From assembly GCF_001598235.1 (NCBI RefSeq), contig NZ_BCYO01000003.1, positions 292,760-356,759 of the forward strand: DNA of 64,000 nucleotides, written 5' to 3'. Source of the DNA: Polaromonas jejuensis NBRC 106434 (GTDB taxonomy: Bacteria; Pseudomonadota; Gammaproteobacteria; Burkholderiales; Burkholderiaceae_C). Position numbers and translations under genes: made by a program. The notes beneath the pieces were generated by a model that did not search any database, was not told where the DNA came from, and saw only the letters and a list, made by a program, of their open reading frames with translations. Below are positions 1 through 12,805 of this stretch, one piece after another (the first letter of the stretch is position 1; each line of letters starts with the position of its first letter).

Positions 1-402
1 GGCGCGCCCGGCACGCTGCAAGACCTGGCGAACCATGACTGCGTGACCTCCGCCCACCCCAGCGGCCACACCACCTGGCGCCTGGCCGGTCCGGATGGGG
101 TGGAGGAGGAAGTGCAGGTCGCCGGCCGCTTCAGCGGCAACACCGCCCAGGCGCTGCGCAAAGCCACCTTGGCCGGCCTCGGCATCGCGCTGCTGCCGCC
201 CGCCATGGCCAGGCTCGACGTTCAGGCCGGCCTGCTCGTGCCGGTGCTGCCGCAATACCAGCGCACGAGCCAGGGCCTGAGCGTGCTCTATCCGAGCCGG
301 CGGCACCTGCCATTGGCGGTGTCGGCGTTTATTGGGTTGGTGATGGAGAAGCTGAGTGCGGCGGAGGCGCTGCCCGAGGTGCTTCGATCTGGGCGAAATT
401 GA
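1..402 (+). CDS. LysR-family regulator, C-terminal part (gene starts before the window)
   Basis: The frame is open from base 1 and ends at TGA 400-402, giving about 133 residues of the effector-binding half of a LysR-type regulator. Visible family features are the stretch GNTAQALRKATLAGLGIALLP (split here as GNTAQALRKA and GLGIALLP) and a following V-x-VLP-Y segment, which match the second lobe of the periplasmic-binding-like domain. The DNA-binding domain lies outside the window, so targets cannot be inferred. A GTG at 43 is internal, not a real start. Family assignment is firm; function is unknown. Confidence 0.85.
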   Translation, partial: GAPGTLQDLANHDCVTSAHPSGHTTWRLAGPDGVEEEVQVAGRFSGNTAQALRKATLAGLGIALLPPAMARLDVQAGLLVPVLPQYQRTSQGLSVLYPSRRHLPLAVSAFIGLVMEKLSAAEALPEVLRSGRN

Positions 403-867
403 CACGGGACGGATGCAGGAGGCCAATCAATGTCCGGCATTGGAGGGCCTTGAACACCGACGCGAGCAGGGTGTTCACCGAAGCGCTTCTGAAGAACGCG
501 TTCAGCGCGTTCCTTGACCTGCTCTTTAGCCCGTTGATCGTTGTGGTGTAGCGTGTCATCTTTTATCGGTCCATCGACCGCTTTGGGCTGCGGTCGGTGA
601 GCACGGCGTCAGAAGCAACCCATCTTGCCCATTTCTCCGCGACTGCCGGACCTATTTCTCGGCGAGGAATCCCTGGGAATTGCGCGAGGTCGGATCGCTC
701 ACCAAGTCTTTGAACCAGACATATCTCGAATATATCGAGGTAGTCCAGGGTGACTCGTGGTCTCCCGCGCACGAAGCTTTGCAGGATTCTTGCGGATGTT
801 TGCATGATCCTCCGGGCGGAGTGCAGGAGTCGAGACAAGTGGCGGCGAGAGGCTTAAGCTTCGGTCC
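403..867. other. Intergenic stretch with two small dyads, no gene recognised
   Basis: No frame here gives a protein I can recognise. Two dyads are visible: GAACGCG-N5-CGCGTTC at 494-512 and CTCGA-N5-TCGAG near 728-742. The second lies about 130 bases before the AraC gene and could be an operator, but nothing else supports that. A minus-strand frame at 329-559 has a faint IS256-like YTT start but no further similarity. Confidence 0.4.
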
Positions 868-1833
868 ATGCTGACATCCACTCATCAAGCACGGCGCGAC
901 GACCGATCTGCCAATCAACTGCAGGCCACGGTCATGCGGGCCGAACTGGCCGCCCTGATCGACCGGTTTACCGGTACCGACGGCGCCCATGCGACTTTGA
1001 TCCCGCGCCTCACCCTGGCCCGCATCTCCAATACCCAGCATCCGGTCCACACGGTCTACGAACCGGCTTTCTGCGTGCTGGCGCAAGGCAGCAAACGCGT
1101 TTTGCTCGGTGACGAGGTCTACGTGTACGACAGCAGCCACTACCTGGTGGTCGCGCAGAACCTGCCCGTGGCCGGCCAGGTGGTCGACGCATCGCCGGAG
1201 GCGCCGTACCTGAGCCTGCGGCTGTTCTTTGACGTCAAGGATATTGCCGCACTGGCGCTGGACCTCCAGCTCGGCCAAGCCTTTCCCATGCGGGCCTCGC
1301 AGCGCGGGATATTCACCGGCGAGCTGTCCGCCACGCTGCTGGACCCGCTGTTGCGCCTGGTCAGGCTGCTGGACTCGCCCGAGGACGTGCCCGCGCTGGC
1401 ACCGCTGATCACCCGCGAGATCCTGTACCGCCTGCTGAAGTCGCCCGATGGCTGGCGGCTGGTCCAGATGGCCATGGTGGACAGCCATAGCCAGCGCATC
1501 GCCCAGGCCATCAATCTGCTTTCGCAGCGCTTCCAGGAACCGTTGCGGGTCGACGATCTCGCCAACGAGGTGCACATGAGCGTGTCCTCGCTGCACCACC
1601 ACTTCAAGGCCGTCACCGCGATGAGCCCGCTGCAGTTCCAGAAGCAGCTGCGCCTGCAGGAGGCGCGGCGCATCATGATCAGCGAACACGTGGACGCCGC
1701 CGCTGCAGGCCACCGGGTCGGCTACGAGAGCCAGTCGCAGTTCAACCGCGAATACAGCCGCTTTTTCGGCTCGCCCCCGGTACGCGACGTCAAGCGTCTG
1801 CGTGAACTTCAGCTAGGCCGCATGAGCGACTGA
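868..1833 (+). CDS. AraC-family transcriptional regulator (AraC_N type)
   Basis: This 321-residue protein has an N-terminal AraC_N ligand-type domain (about residues 30-190, with the typical PVHTVYEPAFCVLAQGSK segment) and a C-terminal double helix-turn-helix (about 215-310: SVSSLHHHFKAVTAMSPLQF, then YESQSQFNREYSRFFG). It lies directly upstream of, and in the same direction as, the aldo/keto reductase - hydrolase - exporter - cupin group, which it probably controls; AraC_N regulators commonly sit beside oxidoreductase genes. The inducer is unknown. The ATG at 868 is used because the N-terminal domain would be cut by later starts. Confidence 0.9.
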   Translation: MLTSTHQARRDDRSANQLQATVMRAELAALIDRFTGTDGAHATLIPRLTLARISNTQHPVHTVYEPAFCVLAQGSKRVLLGDEVYVYDSSHYLVVAQNLPVAGQVVDASPEAPYLSLRLFFDVKDIAALALDLQLGQAFPMRASQRGIFTGELSATLLDPLLRLVRLLDSPEDVPALAPLITREILYRLLKSPDGWRLVQMAMVDSHSQRIAQAINLLSQRFQEPLRVDDLANEVHMSVSSLHHHFKAVTAMSPLQFQKQLRLQEARRIMISEHVDAAAAGHRVGYESQSQFNREYSRFFGSPPVRDVKRLRELQLGRMSD

Positions 1834-1972
1834 CCAGGCCGGGGCACCGGCGCATTGGCGCAGGCCCGGGCTACATCGAACCCCACCGTGACACCCGTGG
1901 CGCCGCTCAGCGGCATGCCAGCGGGGACGTTCGTCCCTGCGATTACCCCTTTCCAACCTCATCAGGAGTTAA

Positions 1973-3228
<1,256 letters not shown>

Positions 3229-3244
3229 CCAACCAAACCATTGA

Positions 3245-5714
<2,470 letters not shown>

Positions 5715-5785
5715 GTTCAACCTTCGTGAAGAAGACGCCTGCCGGCATCTCTTCGGCATTTCTGAAAGCTTCAAAGGAACACACC

Positions 5786-6220
5786 ATGACACCCTCTCAA
5801 GTCTCATCAGCATCCTCCCAGGCGGTCCGCGTCAGACGGTGCGGATCGCTACCATCCGCCGCCGGTCCGGCTGACTGGTTCACCGGCACTGTACGTGTCG
5901 ACCCACTGTTTTCCCCGACGGACCCCGCGCGTGCCTCAGGCGCGCTGGTCACCTTCGAGCCGGGTGCGCGGACCGCCTGGCACACCCATCCGCTGGGCCA
6001 GACGCTGGTCGTCACGGCGGGCTGCGGCCGCGTACAGCAGTGGGGCGGTCCCGTCGAGGAGATCCGGCCCGGCGATGTCGTCGCTATCCCGCCGGGTGTC
6101 AGGCACTGGCACGGCGCGGCACCGTCCACCGCGATGTCGCACCTCGCCATCCAGGAACAACAGGACGGCAAGTCGGCCGACTGGTTCGAGAAGGTCTCCG
6201 ACGAGCAGTTTCTGCGCTGA
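5786..6220 (+). CDS. Cupin-domain protein resembling cupin hydroxynitrile lyases
   Basis: 144 residues from the ATG at 5786, which has a ribosome site AAGGAA 7 bases upstream; an in-frame GTG at 5726 has none. The small cupin barrel is shown by [12 protein letters not shown] and [15 protein letters not shown]. The HxH...Q and later RHWH are the metal ligands and active-site residues described for Mn-dependent cupin hydroxynitrile lyases such as the Granulicella enzyme, and the whole protein has that family's layout. Many such homologues have no tested activity, so lyase function is inference. It is the last gene of the AraC-linked group. Confidence 0.85.
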   Translation: MTPSQVSSASSQAVRVRRCGSLPSAAGPADWFTGTVRVDPLFSPTDPARASGALVTFEPGARTAWHTHPLGQTLVVTAGCGRVQQWGGPVEEIRPGDVVAIPPGVRHWHGAAPSTAMSHLAIQEQQDGKSADWFEKVSDEQFLR

Positions 6221-6497
6221 TTGCGCTTGCAGCGCCGAGGCGGGCGCCACAGACCAGCACTTTCGATGGCAGCGACCTCAGCGTCCTGCCGCTGTTGGCT
6301 GGTAAGGAAGCTGCGCAAGACCGTGCTGCTTGGGCTTCACCCCGATTCGATCTTAAAAAAATAGGTCAAAGTTCAGCCAGTCTGGGCCAGGCGGTGCCGT
6401 CTATTCGCCACCACTCCAGTCTGCTTATAGCTTCTGCGGCGGCGCAGTTCCTGTCTTGCTGGGAAAATGGCCCATCTGACCTGAACAGAAATATCCC

Positions 6498-7079
6498 ATG
6501 CCACTGCCCGCACCCCAAGCCCGTTCCCACCTGCACACGCGCGCCGTTGTCTTTCGCGGCTACCACCGCGAGGACGGCCTGTGGGACATCGAGGCCGAGT
6601 TGACCGACACCAAGACCTATGCGTTGGAGCGCTTCGAGCGGGGCGACATGCCGCCGGGCACGCCCATCCACGGCATGGCGATTCGTGCAACGGTGGACGA
6701 CACCATGACCATTCGTGAGATCGCCACCTCCATGGACTACACGCCCTTTGGCGAATGCCAGCAGGGCACGGACCCGATGCAGCAGATGGTGGGCGTGACC
6801 ATGGGGCCGGGCTGGCGCCAGGCCATCGAGCGGGCGCTGGGCGGCATCCGCGGCTGCACGCATCTGCGCGAATTGCTGTTCAACATGGCGACCGCGGCCT
6901 ACCAGACCATTCCCACCTACCGCGACCGCCTGCGCAGGCAGGCCGGGCTGCCCGAGCCTGAAAGCACCACGCCGCCGCACCACCTGGGCAAATGCATCGC
7001 CTGGGATTTCGACGGCCCGGTGGTGCAGCGGCGCCATCCCAAGTTTGCGGGCTGGCAGCCGCTGAAGCGCAAAGCCTGA
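6498..7079 (+). CDS. DUF2889 family protein
   Basis: 193 residues. The protein matches the DUF2889 pattern common in beta-proteobacteria: RGYHREDGLWDIEAELTDTK near the start, then PIHGMAIR, MDYTPFGEC and a GCTHLRELL segment. No catalytic function is established for the family. No signal peptide or membrane segment is visible. It stands alone, with 277 bases before it that hold a decayed repeat-like piece near 6414-6440 and no gene. Confidence 0.85.
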   Translation: MPLPAPQARSHLHTRAVVFRGYHREDGLWDIEAELTDTKTYALERFERGDMPPGTPIHGMAIRATVDDTMTIREIATSMDYTPFGECQQGTDPMQQMVGVTMGPGWRQAIERALGGIRGCTHLRELLFNMATAAYQTIPTYRDRLRRQAGLPEPESTTPPHHLGKCIAWDFDGPVVQRRHPKFAGWQPLKRKA

Positions 7080-7154
7080 GCTGATGAAGCCGGCGGCTTG
7101 TGCCGCGATTCAGGATTTGCTGGCCTTCGGTGATTGCGTCGCAGGCGAGTTCTG

Positions 7155-7211
7155 TTTGCTATAAAAACGGTAGCTTCCTGCGCCCATTGCACCTGGGCTG
7201 AAACCAGATTT
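7155..7211 (+). repeat. Comamonadaceae-type small repeat, copy A
   Basis: About 57 bases starting TTTGCTATAAAAACGGTAGC, then CTGCGCCC, a variable stretch, and GGGCTGAAACCAGATTT. The same layout (TTGCTAT - A-rich - TAGCT - GCGCCC - GGGCTG - GAAATTT) recurs at 9314, 11610, 21090, 33065 and, reversed, at 31508. This copy sits just upstream of the penicillin-binding protein gene. Confidence 0.75.
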
Positions 7212-7268
7212 AACCTTGAAAGTTGGCAAAGTTACAACCTGGGCTGACCACCCCCTTAAACTCCGCCC

Positions 7269-9308
7269 ATGACCCCGACCCTGCACCGCGCAGCCACTTT
7301 CGCCACTGAACAGTTTCGCCATCTCACGAGCGTCGTCAAACGGCATCCCGTGCGGGCGGCTTTGGTGCTGCCGGCGCTGATGCTGCTGTGCGTGCTGGTG
7401 CTGATTCCGTTCACGCCCGGCATTGGCGACTTGCGCAAGGCCAAGTCTGAAACGCCCTCGGTGCTGCTGGCTTCTGACGGCACGGTGCTGGCCGAGTACC
7501 GGCGCATCAACCGCCAGTGGGTGACGCTGGACAAGATTTCACCCAACGTCGTGAACGCCTTGATCGCCACCGAAGACCACCGGTTTTACGACCACCACGG
7601 CATTGACTTTCGCCGCACGGCGGGGGCGGTGTTCGCTACCCTGTCGGGCGACTTGCAGGGCGGCTCGACGATTACGCAGCAGCTGGCGCGCAATCTTTAC
7701 CCTGAGGAGATTGGCCGCGCCACCAGCGTCACGCGCAAGGTCAAGGAAGCGATCACCGCGCTGAAGATCGAGGCGGTGTATTCCAAGCGCGAGATCCTTG
7801 AGACCTATCTCAACACCGTGCCCTTTTTGTACAACGCCTTCGGCATCGAAATGGCCGCGCGCACTTATTTCGACAAGTCGGCCGACAAGCTGGACCTGCT
7901 GGAGAGCGCCACGCTGATCGGCATGCTCAAGGGCACGAGCTACTACAACCCGGTGCTCAACCCTGAGCGCGCGGTGCAGCGCCGCAACCTGGTGCTGGCG
8001 CAGATGGCCAAACACGGCAAGCTCGACCCGGCCCGGCTTGAGGCACTGGCCAGGCGGCCGCTGCGGCTGGACTTTGAGCGGCAGACCGAGGCGCTGGGCC
8101 CGGCGCCGCACGTGGCCCAGCATCTGCGCAAATGGCTGATCGCCTGGGCCGACCGCAAGGGCTACAACATTCATACCGATGGCCTCAGGGTGCGTACCAC
8201 GCTCGACGCCAAGATCCAGAAAGCGGCCAACCAGGCGGTGGCGCGGCAGATGGCGCAACTGCAAACCCTGGCAGACGCGCGGCGCAAGGCCGGCCAGGCG
8301 CGTGCCGTGTTGCAGGCCGGCTTTTTGGCGCTGGACCCGCGCAACGGCGCCGTGCGGGCCTGGGTGGGCAGCCGCGACTTTGCGCAGGAGCAGTTTGACC
8401 ATGTGAGCCAGGCGCGGCGCCAGCCGGGCTCGACCTTCAAGCCCTTTGTGTATGGCGCGGCCTTCATGCTGGGCTTCGACCCCTTGGACACCCTGATCGA
8501 CCAGCCCGTGGCCATTACCTCGCAAGGCGGCGGGGTGTGGACGCCCAGCGATGCGACGCCGCCCACCTACCAGCCCACCACGCTGCGCGACGGGCTGGCG
8601 TATTCGAAAAACACCATCACGGCCCAGTTGATGCAGAAGGTGGGGCCAGCCAAAGTAGGGGCGCTGGCGCAGGCCCTGGGGGTGCGGCAGAGCAAACTTG
8701 ACCTGGTGCCATCACTCGCCCTGGGCACCAGCCCCGTCACGCTGATGGAGATGGTCGCGGCCTACGGCAGCATCGCCAATGGCGGCAGCTACATGCAGCC
8801 GGTGCTGGTGCTGAGCGTGGAAGACCGCAACGGCCAGCTGCTGGAACAGTTTGAGCCCGTCAGGGAGCGCGAGCCGGCCATGCCGCGTGCGCAAGCGCTG
8901 ACCCTGGTGAACGCCATGCGCGGCGTGATTGACGAGGGCACGGGCAGGGCCATTCGCCAGCGCTACGGCATCCAGGCCGACGTGGCGGGCAAGACCGGCA
9001 CCACGCAAGACAACACCGACGGCTGGTTCATCATGATGAACCCGCAGCTGGTGGCGGGGGCCTGGGTCGGCTTTAACGACAACAGCGTGACGATGGGCTC
9101 ATGGGGGCAGGGCGCCCGCAGCGCGCTGCCCATGGTGGGTGAAGTTTTTCAGCAGGCATTTCGCAACCGCTGGCTCGACCAGAACGCTGAATTCGACATT
9201 CCCCGCCCGCGGCCACCGCCGCCGCCGGAGCAGCGCCGCGACGACCCGATCGGGGAGATCGTGAACGGTCTGCTGGGCAGGATCTTGCGGCAACTGCGGG
9301 CGAACTGA
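7269..9308 (+). CDS. Bifunctional penicillin-binding protein (class A, PBP1-type)
   Basis: 679 residues. One N-terminal membrane helix (about 35-56) is followed by a GT51 glycosyltransferase domain (EDHRFYDHHG with catalytic Glu102, GGSTITQQLARNLYP) and a transpeptidase domain with STFK (Ser388), SKN (446-448) and KTG (575-577). It polymerises lipid II and cross-links peptidoglycan in the periplasm. The C-terminal tail has a Pro-rich RPRPPPPPE stretch. At 679 residues it is shorter than E. coli PBP1a and lacks the large extra domain, so it is a compact class A paralogue rather than clearly mrcA. It is a single-gene unit. Confidence 0.92.
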   Translation: MTPTLHRAATFATEQFRHLTSVVKRHPVRAALVLPALMLLCVLVLIPFTPGIGDLRKAKSETPSVLLASDGTVLAEYRRINRQWVTLDKISPNVVNALIATEDHRFYDHHGIDFRRTAGAVFATLSGDLQGGSTITQQLARNLYPEEIGRATSVTRKVKEAITALKIEAVYSKREILETYLNTVPFLYNAFGIEMAARTYFDKSADKLDLLESATLIGMLKGTSYYNPVLNPERAVQRRNLVLAQMAKHGKLDPARLEALARRPLRLDFERQTEALGPAPHVAQHLRKWLIAWADRKGYNIHTDGLRVRTTLDAKIQKAANQAVARQMAQLQTLADARRKAGQARAVLQAGFLALDPRNGAVRAWVGSRDFAQEQFDHVSQARRQPGSTFKPFVYGAAFMLGFDPLDTLIDQPVAITSQGGGVWTPSDATPPTYQPTTLRDGLAYSKNTITAQLMQKVGPAKVGALAQALGVRQSKLDLVPSLALGTSPVTLMEMVAAYGSIANGGSYMQPVLVLSVEDRNGQLLEQFEPVREREPAMPRAQALTLVNAMRGVIDEGTGRAIRQRYGIQADVAGKTGTTQDNTDGWFIMMNPQLVAGAWVGFNDNSVTMGSWGQGARSALPMVGEVFQQAFRNRWLDQNAEFDIPRPRPPPPPEQRRDDPIGEIVNGLLGRILRQLRAN

Positions 9309-9313
9309 CCGAA

Positions 9314-9370
9314 ATTGCTACTAAAAACGTAGCTGTTTGCGCCCGTTTTTATTGGGCTGAAGGCCAATTT
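9314..9370 (+). repeat. Comamonadaceae-type small repeat, copy B
   Basis: Copy of the family listed at 7155: ATTGCTACTAAAAACGTAGC, GCGCCC, then GGGCTGAAGGCCAATTT. It fills the gap between the penicillin-binding protein stop and the stop of the convergent HxlR gene, where it could also act as a weak bidirectional terminator. Confidence 0.75.
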
Positions 9371-9372
9371 CG

Positions 9373-9783
9373 TTACAAACCAGCATCGTCGGCGACGCTT
9401 TCCGCGGGCACAGGCAATTCGTCCCGCACGGCGGCCCACTTCAGCAACGAGTCCAGGGTGGGGCACAAGGCCTGCCCCCACCGGGTCAGCGTGTATTCCA
9501 CTTTTGGGGGGACTTCGGGGTAAATCACGCGGCGCACCATGCCGTCGGCTTCCATCTGGCGGAGTTGCTGGATCAGCATTTTTTGCGAGACGGCCGGAAT
9601 GGCACGCTCGAGTTCTGAAAAGCGAAGCACCTTTCCGCCGAAGAGCTGAAAAAGGATGGAAAGCTTCCAGCGTCCCTCCAGCATTTTGAGAATCTTCTCG
9701 ACCCGTGCAGCCGCGGAAATGGGGGTGAGTTCAGCTGGCTTACCTTCAGGTGCGTAGCTCACCTTTTCGTGCGTTCTTGTCAT
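9373..9783 (-). CDS. HxlR-family (MarR-like winged helix) regulator
   Basis: 136 residues. The HxlR winged helix is visible at about residues 30-115: LEGRWKLSILFQLFGGKVLRFSELER (read as LEGRWKLSILFQL then KVLRFSELER), VSQKMLIQQLRQMEADGMV and the wing YPEVPPKVEYTLT. There is no conserved N-terminal Cys pair, so it is not obviously redox-sensing. It is divergent from the SnoaL-like and SDR genes with only about 70 bases between starts, and so probably regulates them. Confidence 0.9.
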   Translation of the reverse strand: MTRTHEKVSYAPEGKPAELTPISAAARVEKILKMLEGRWKLSILFQLFGGKVLRFSELERAIPAVSQKMLIQQLRQMEADGMVRRVIYPEVPPKVEYTLTRWGQALCPTLDSLLKWAAVRDELPVPAESVADDAGL

Positions 9784-9853
9784 GGCACCAGCTTAGCCAT
9801 ATCTTCAGAGAGGCGCAAACAGGCGCTCCTGCCGACATCGGCCAACACCCAAG

Positions 9854-10231
9854 GTGAATGACATGAACACATCGAACCCCGCAACACCATTACCTTCCTC
9901 GCCACCGCACAACCTGCCTGCGGCCATTGCCGGCTACATCGCAGCCGCCAACGCAGGGGACACCGACGCCGTGGCGGCTTGCTTCACCGAGGACGCGATC
10001 GTCAAGGACGAGGGGCAGGAAAGGCGAGGCATTTCCGCCATCGTGGCCTGGAAAGAGGAGGTGACGCTCAAGTACAGCCCCATCACCCAGGTCATCCGTG
10101 CGGAAGTCGTCAACGGCATCAACGTCGTGACGGCCTCCGTGTCGGGCGACTTCCCTGGCAGCCCGGTAGAGCTGAAGTACGCCTTCACGATGGATGGCGA
10201 CAAAATCGCGCGACTGGATATCACGGTATGA
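9854..10231 (+). CDS. SnoaL-like / NTF2-fold protein
   Basis: 125 residues from GTG 9854 (ATG 9863 gives 122). After a Pro-rich start, the NTF2-like cone is shown by [35 protein letters not shown] and a C-terminal [10 protein letters not shown]. Family members bind or isomerise small hydrophobic molecules, but many have no assigned reaction. Its stop overlaps the ATG of the SDR gene (ATGA at 10228), so the two are co-translated and likely act on the same compound. Confidence 0.85.
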   Translation: MNDMNTSNPATPLPSSPPHNLPAAIAGYIAAANAGDTDAVAACFTEDAIVKDEGQERRGISAIVAWKEEVTLKYSPITQVIRAEVVNGINVVTASVSGDFPGSPVELKYAFTMDGDKIARLDITV

Positions 10232-11028
10232 GCAGCACACAGTTCTCATGTGATCCGGACGAGTTTTCGGGTAAACGCGTCCTGGTCACGGGCGGCACCA
10301 AAGGCATGGGCGAGGCGATCGTACGGCGGCTGGCCCGTGGCGGCGCCAGGGTGGCCACAACGGCGCGCTCGCCGCTTCCGCAAGGGCAGGCGCCCGAGCT
10401 TTTCGTCCAGGCAGACATCAGCACGGCTGAGGGCGTCAAGTTGGTGGTTGAGGCCGTATTGGCGCGCTTTGGTGGCCTGGACATTCTTGTCAACAATGTC
10501 GGCGGCTCGTCGGCTCCCAGCGGGGGCGTTCTGGCACTCAGTGATGACGACTGGCAGCGCACGCTGGAGGCCAACCTCTTCGCCGCCGTACGCCTTGATC
10601 GGGGATTTCTGCCGGGCCTGATAGCGCAGGGCCGTGGCGTCATCATTCATGTCTCTTCCATTCAGCGGCGCCTGCCCTTGTTTGAGGCCACGTTGGCCTA
10701 CGCGGCCGCGAAAGCGGCCCTGACGACTTACAGCAAAGGTCTCTCCAAAGAGCTTGGGCCCAAAGGCATACGCGTCAATACCGTGGCGCCGGGGTTCATT
10801 GAGACGACGGCTGCGCACGGCCTGATCATGCGCATTGCGGAGCAGGCAGGAACCGACGAAGCCGGTGCGCGGCAGAGCCTCATGAATTCGCTGGGCGGCA
10901 TCCCGATCGGCAGGCCCGGCCGCCCTGAGGAGGTTGCAGAGCTGGTGGGCTTCCTCGTGTCCGACCGCGCGGCTTCCATTCACGGCAGCGAATATGTCAT
11001 TGACGGCGGCACGGTTCCCGTCGTGTAG
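10228..11028 (+). CDS. SDR-family oxidoreductase
   Basis: 266 residues. Classical short-chain dehydrogenase features: [11 protein letters not shown] nucleotide-binding loop, NNVGG, catalytic Ser in HVSSIQ, and YAAAK supplying Tyr and Lys; C-terminal [17 protein letters not shown]. It would oxidise or reduce an alcohol/ketone with NAD(P). The start is the ATG overlapping the stop of the SnoaL-like gene; the longer upstream frame has no ribosome site. It is controlled, by inference, by the divergent HxlR regulator. Confidence 0.93.
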   Translation: MSSTQFSCDPDEFSGKRVLVTGGTKGMGEAIVRRLARGGARVATTARSPLPQGQAPELFVQADISTAEGVKLVVEAVLARFGGLDILVNNVGGSSAPSGGVLALSDDDWQRTLEANLFAAVRLDRGFLPGLIAQGRGVIIHVSSIQRRLPLFEATLAYAAAKAALTTYSKGLSKELGPKGIRVNTVAPGFIETTAAHGLIMRIAEQAGTDEAGARQSLMNSLGGIPIGRPGRPEEVAELVGFLVSDRAASIHGSEYVIDGGTVPVV

Positions 11029-11125
11029 CGGAGTGCAGCCTGACAGGCATCTGCCAAAAAAACCGGCCGATGTGTCCAAGCGCTGCTGTGTTACTGTTTT
11101 GGCTTCTGACCTGCCGGAGCGCTCC

Positions 11126-11491
11126 ATGCCACGCCCTTTTCTTGACGAAGCCCACATTCACCCTGCCATCCGCAGCAATATTGCGATGCATCAGCAGGCC
11201 ATCGTGCAGGAGGTGATGACGGCGATCAGGGACAACGACGTGGTCGTGGTGGGAATGGGGATGAACCCTTTTCCCAGAATGGCGCGCAAGGCGCTGGACG
11301 ATGCCGGGCAGGCTTACCGGTACCTGGAATACGGCAACTATCTGAATACCTGGCGCGAGCGCAATGCGCTCAAGATGTGGACCGGCTGGCCTACCTTTCC
11401 GATGGTGTTCGTCAAGGGCACTCTGGTGGGCGGCGCTGCGAATTTACAGGCGCTGATCGACAGCGGCGAGCTCAAAAAGATGCTGGCATAA
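11126..11491 (+). CDS. Glutaredoxin-like protein lacking the active-site cysteine
   Basis: 121 residues from ATG 11126. The monothiol glutaredoxin fold is clear: MTAIRDNDVVVVGMG, ARKALDDAGQAYRYLE, WTGWPTFPMVFVKG (the cis-Pro, TFP-equivalent loop) and LVGGAANLQALIDSGEL. Where Grx4-type proteins have CGFS, this one reads MNPFPRM, and I see no cysteine anywhere in the chain. It therefore cannot do thiol chemistry or ligate an iron-sulphur cluster in the usual way. Homologues with an NP motif in this position exist in beta-proteobacteria as far as I recall. No clear operon partner. Confidence 0.85.
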   Translation: MPRPFLDEAHIHPAIRSNIAMHQQAIVQEVMTAIRDNDVVVVGMGMNPFPRMARKALDDAGQAYRYLEYGNYLNTWRERNALKMWTGWPTFPMVFVKGTLVGGAANLQALIDSGELKKMLA

Positions 11492-11609
11492 ACTTCGTCT
11501 GGCGCTCCGGCAGCATCCCGATACTGCGCGAGTCAGGGGGGGCCGACTACGCGGGCAACGGCCCCAGAAGCCAAGCCTGCGGCCGGCTCTGGCATTGACC
11601 GGGGGCGTG

Positions 11610-11665
11610 AATGCTATTAAAAATATAGCTGTTCGCGCCCGTGGCTGTTGGGCGGTGTCAAGTCC
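11610..11665 (+). repeat. Comamonadaceae-type small repeat, copy C
   Basis: Copy of the family at 7155: ATGCTATTAAAAATATAGCT, GTTCGCGCCCG, then TTGGGCGGTGTCAAGTCC. It is in the 331-base gap between the glutaredoxin-like gene and lgt; nothing else recognisable is in that gap. Confidence 0.75.
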
Positions 11666-11822
11666 AGGTGCAGCAGCCGACGACAAAGCAAGTAATGTGT
11701 GAGCTTGAAATCAGAGCCAAAGTACCAGCCGCTTGCCCCGTAGCCACGCGCAGGGGCCGTCACCCAAAACCACCTTGTTCACCTTGCCCGGTGGCGGCCG
11801 CTTGCGTGCACAATGGCAACCC

Positions 11823-12653
11823 ATGCTGATTCACCCTCACATCAATCCCGTCGCCCTGCAACTCGGGCCCCTGGCCATCCACTGGTATGGCCTGACTTAC
11901 CTGGCCGCTTTCGGCCTGTTCTTTTTTCTGGCCACCCGGCGGCTTCGGCATGAGCCCTATGCCTCCATCACCGGGCCGGGCGCCTGGTCGCGCCAGGACA
12001 TTGAAGACATGCTGTTTCTGGGCGTCATGGGGGTGGTGATTGGCGGGCGGCTGGGTTACTGCCTTTTCTACAAGCCGGGTTACTACCTTGCCCATCCGCT
12101 GGAGATTCTGGCGGTGTGGCAGGGCGGCATGAGCTTTCATGGCGGCATGCTGGGGGTGCTGGTCTCACAAGTCTGGTTTGCCCGTTCGCGCCAGCGGCCC
12201 TGGCTGCAGGTGATGGACTTCATTGCGCCTTGCGTGCCCACGGGGCTGGCGGCAGGGCGTGTCGGCAACTTCATCAATGGCGAGCTTTGGGGCCGTTTCA
12301 GCGATCCGGCGCTCCCGTGGGGCATGGTGTTTCCGGGCAGCGGCTCCACCTTGCCGCGCCATCCCTCGCAGATTTACCAATTCCTGCTGGAAGGCCTGTT
12401 GCTCTTTGTGCTGCTCTGGCTGTACGCCCGCAAGCCGCGCAAGATGGGACAGGTCTCGGGCGCGTTTTTGCTGGGTTATGGCGTGTTCCGTTTCATCGCC
12501 GAGTTTTTCCGCGAGCCTGATGATTTTCTCGGCATCCTCGCCCTGGGCATGAGCATGGGCCAATGGCTGTGCGTGCCCATGATCGTGGCCGGCGCCGGCC
12601 TTTGGTGGTGGGCTTCGCGGCAGGTTGCCTCGGCGCCAGCAGCGCGCGCCTGA
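11823..12653 (+). CDS. lgt: Phosphatidylglycerol-prolipoprotein diacylglyceryl transferase
   Basis: 276 residues with about seven membrane segments. Lgt landmarks: [12 protein letters not shown] at the start, [19 protein letters not shown] (catalytic His region), and the signature [13 protein letters not shown]. It transfers diacylglycerol from phosphatidylglycerol to the lipobox Cys of prolipoproteins at the outer face of the inner membrane. ATG 11823 is used because the N-terminal [12 protein letters not shown] segment is the normal family start. Confidence 0.97.
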   Translation: MLIHPHINPVALQLGPLAIHWYGLTYLAAFGLFFFLATRRLRHEPYASITGPGAWSRQDIEDMLFLGVMGVVIGGRLGYCLFYKPGYYLAHPLEILAVWQGGMSFHGGMLGVLVSQVWFARSRQRPWLQVMDFIAPCVPTGLAAGRVGNFINGELWGRFSDPALPWGMVFPGSGSTLPRHPSQIYQFLLEGLLLFVLLWLYARKPRKMGQVSGAFLLGYGVFRFIAEFFREPDDFLGILALGMSMGQWLCVPMIVAGAGLWWWASRQVASAPAARA

Positions 12654-12690
12654 GCGGGGCGAACCGTTCGTCTCCCGCGCTGCGCAAGAA

Positions 12691-12726
12691 GGCCGGCGCG
12701 ACCGGTTTGCGCCGGCTGTTGCTTTT
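12691..12726 (+). terminator. Intrinsic terminator after lgt
   Basis: GCCGGCGC (12692-12699) pairs perfectly with GCGCCGGC (12709-12716), and is followed within a few bases by CTTTTT. It lies 40 bases past the lgt stop and before the patatin gene. Confidence 0.65.
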
Positions 12727-12805
12727 TGGGGCGCAGGGGGGCAGACTGATACGCGGTGTACCGATTTCGCCGCCCCTTGCCAGGGGGATGAAAGCGAGCG
12801 CAGCG

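Noticed and set aside
329..559. IS256-type transposase remnant on the minus strand
   Set aside because: Only a YTTxINxL-like start resembles the family; the rest does not follow and no terminal repeats are seen.
12563..12805. N-terminal extension of the patatin protein overlapping lgt
   Set aside because: It overlaps 90 bases of lgt and a terminator; conserved patatin sequence starts just after ATG 12806.
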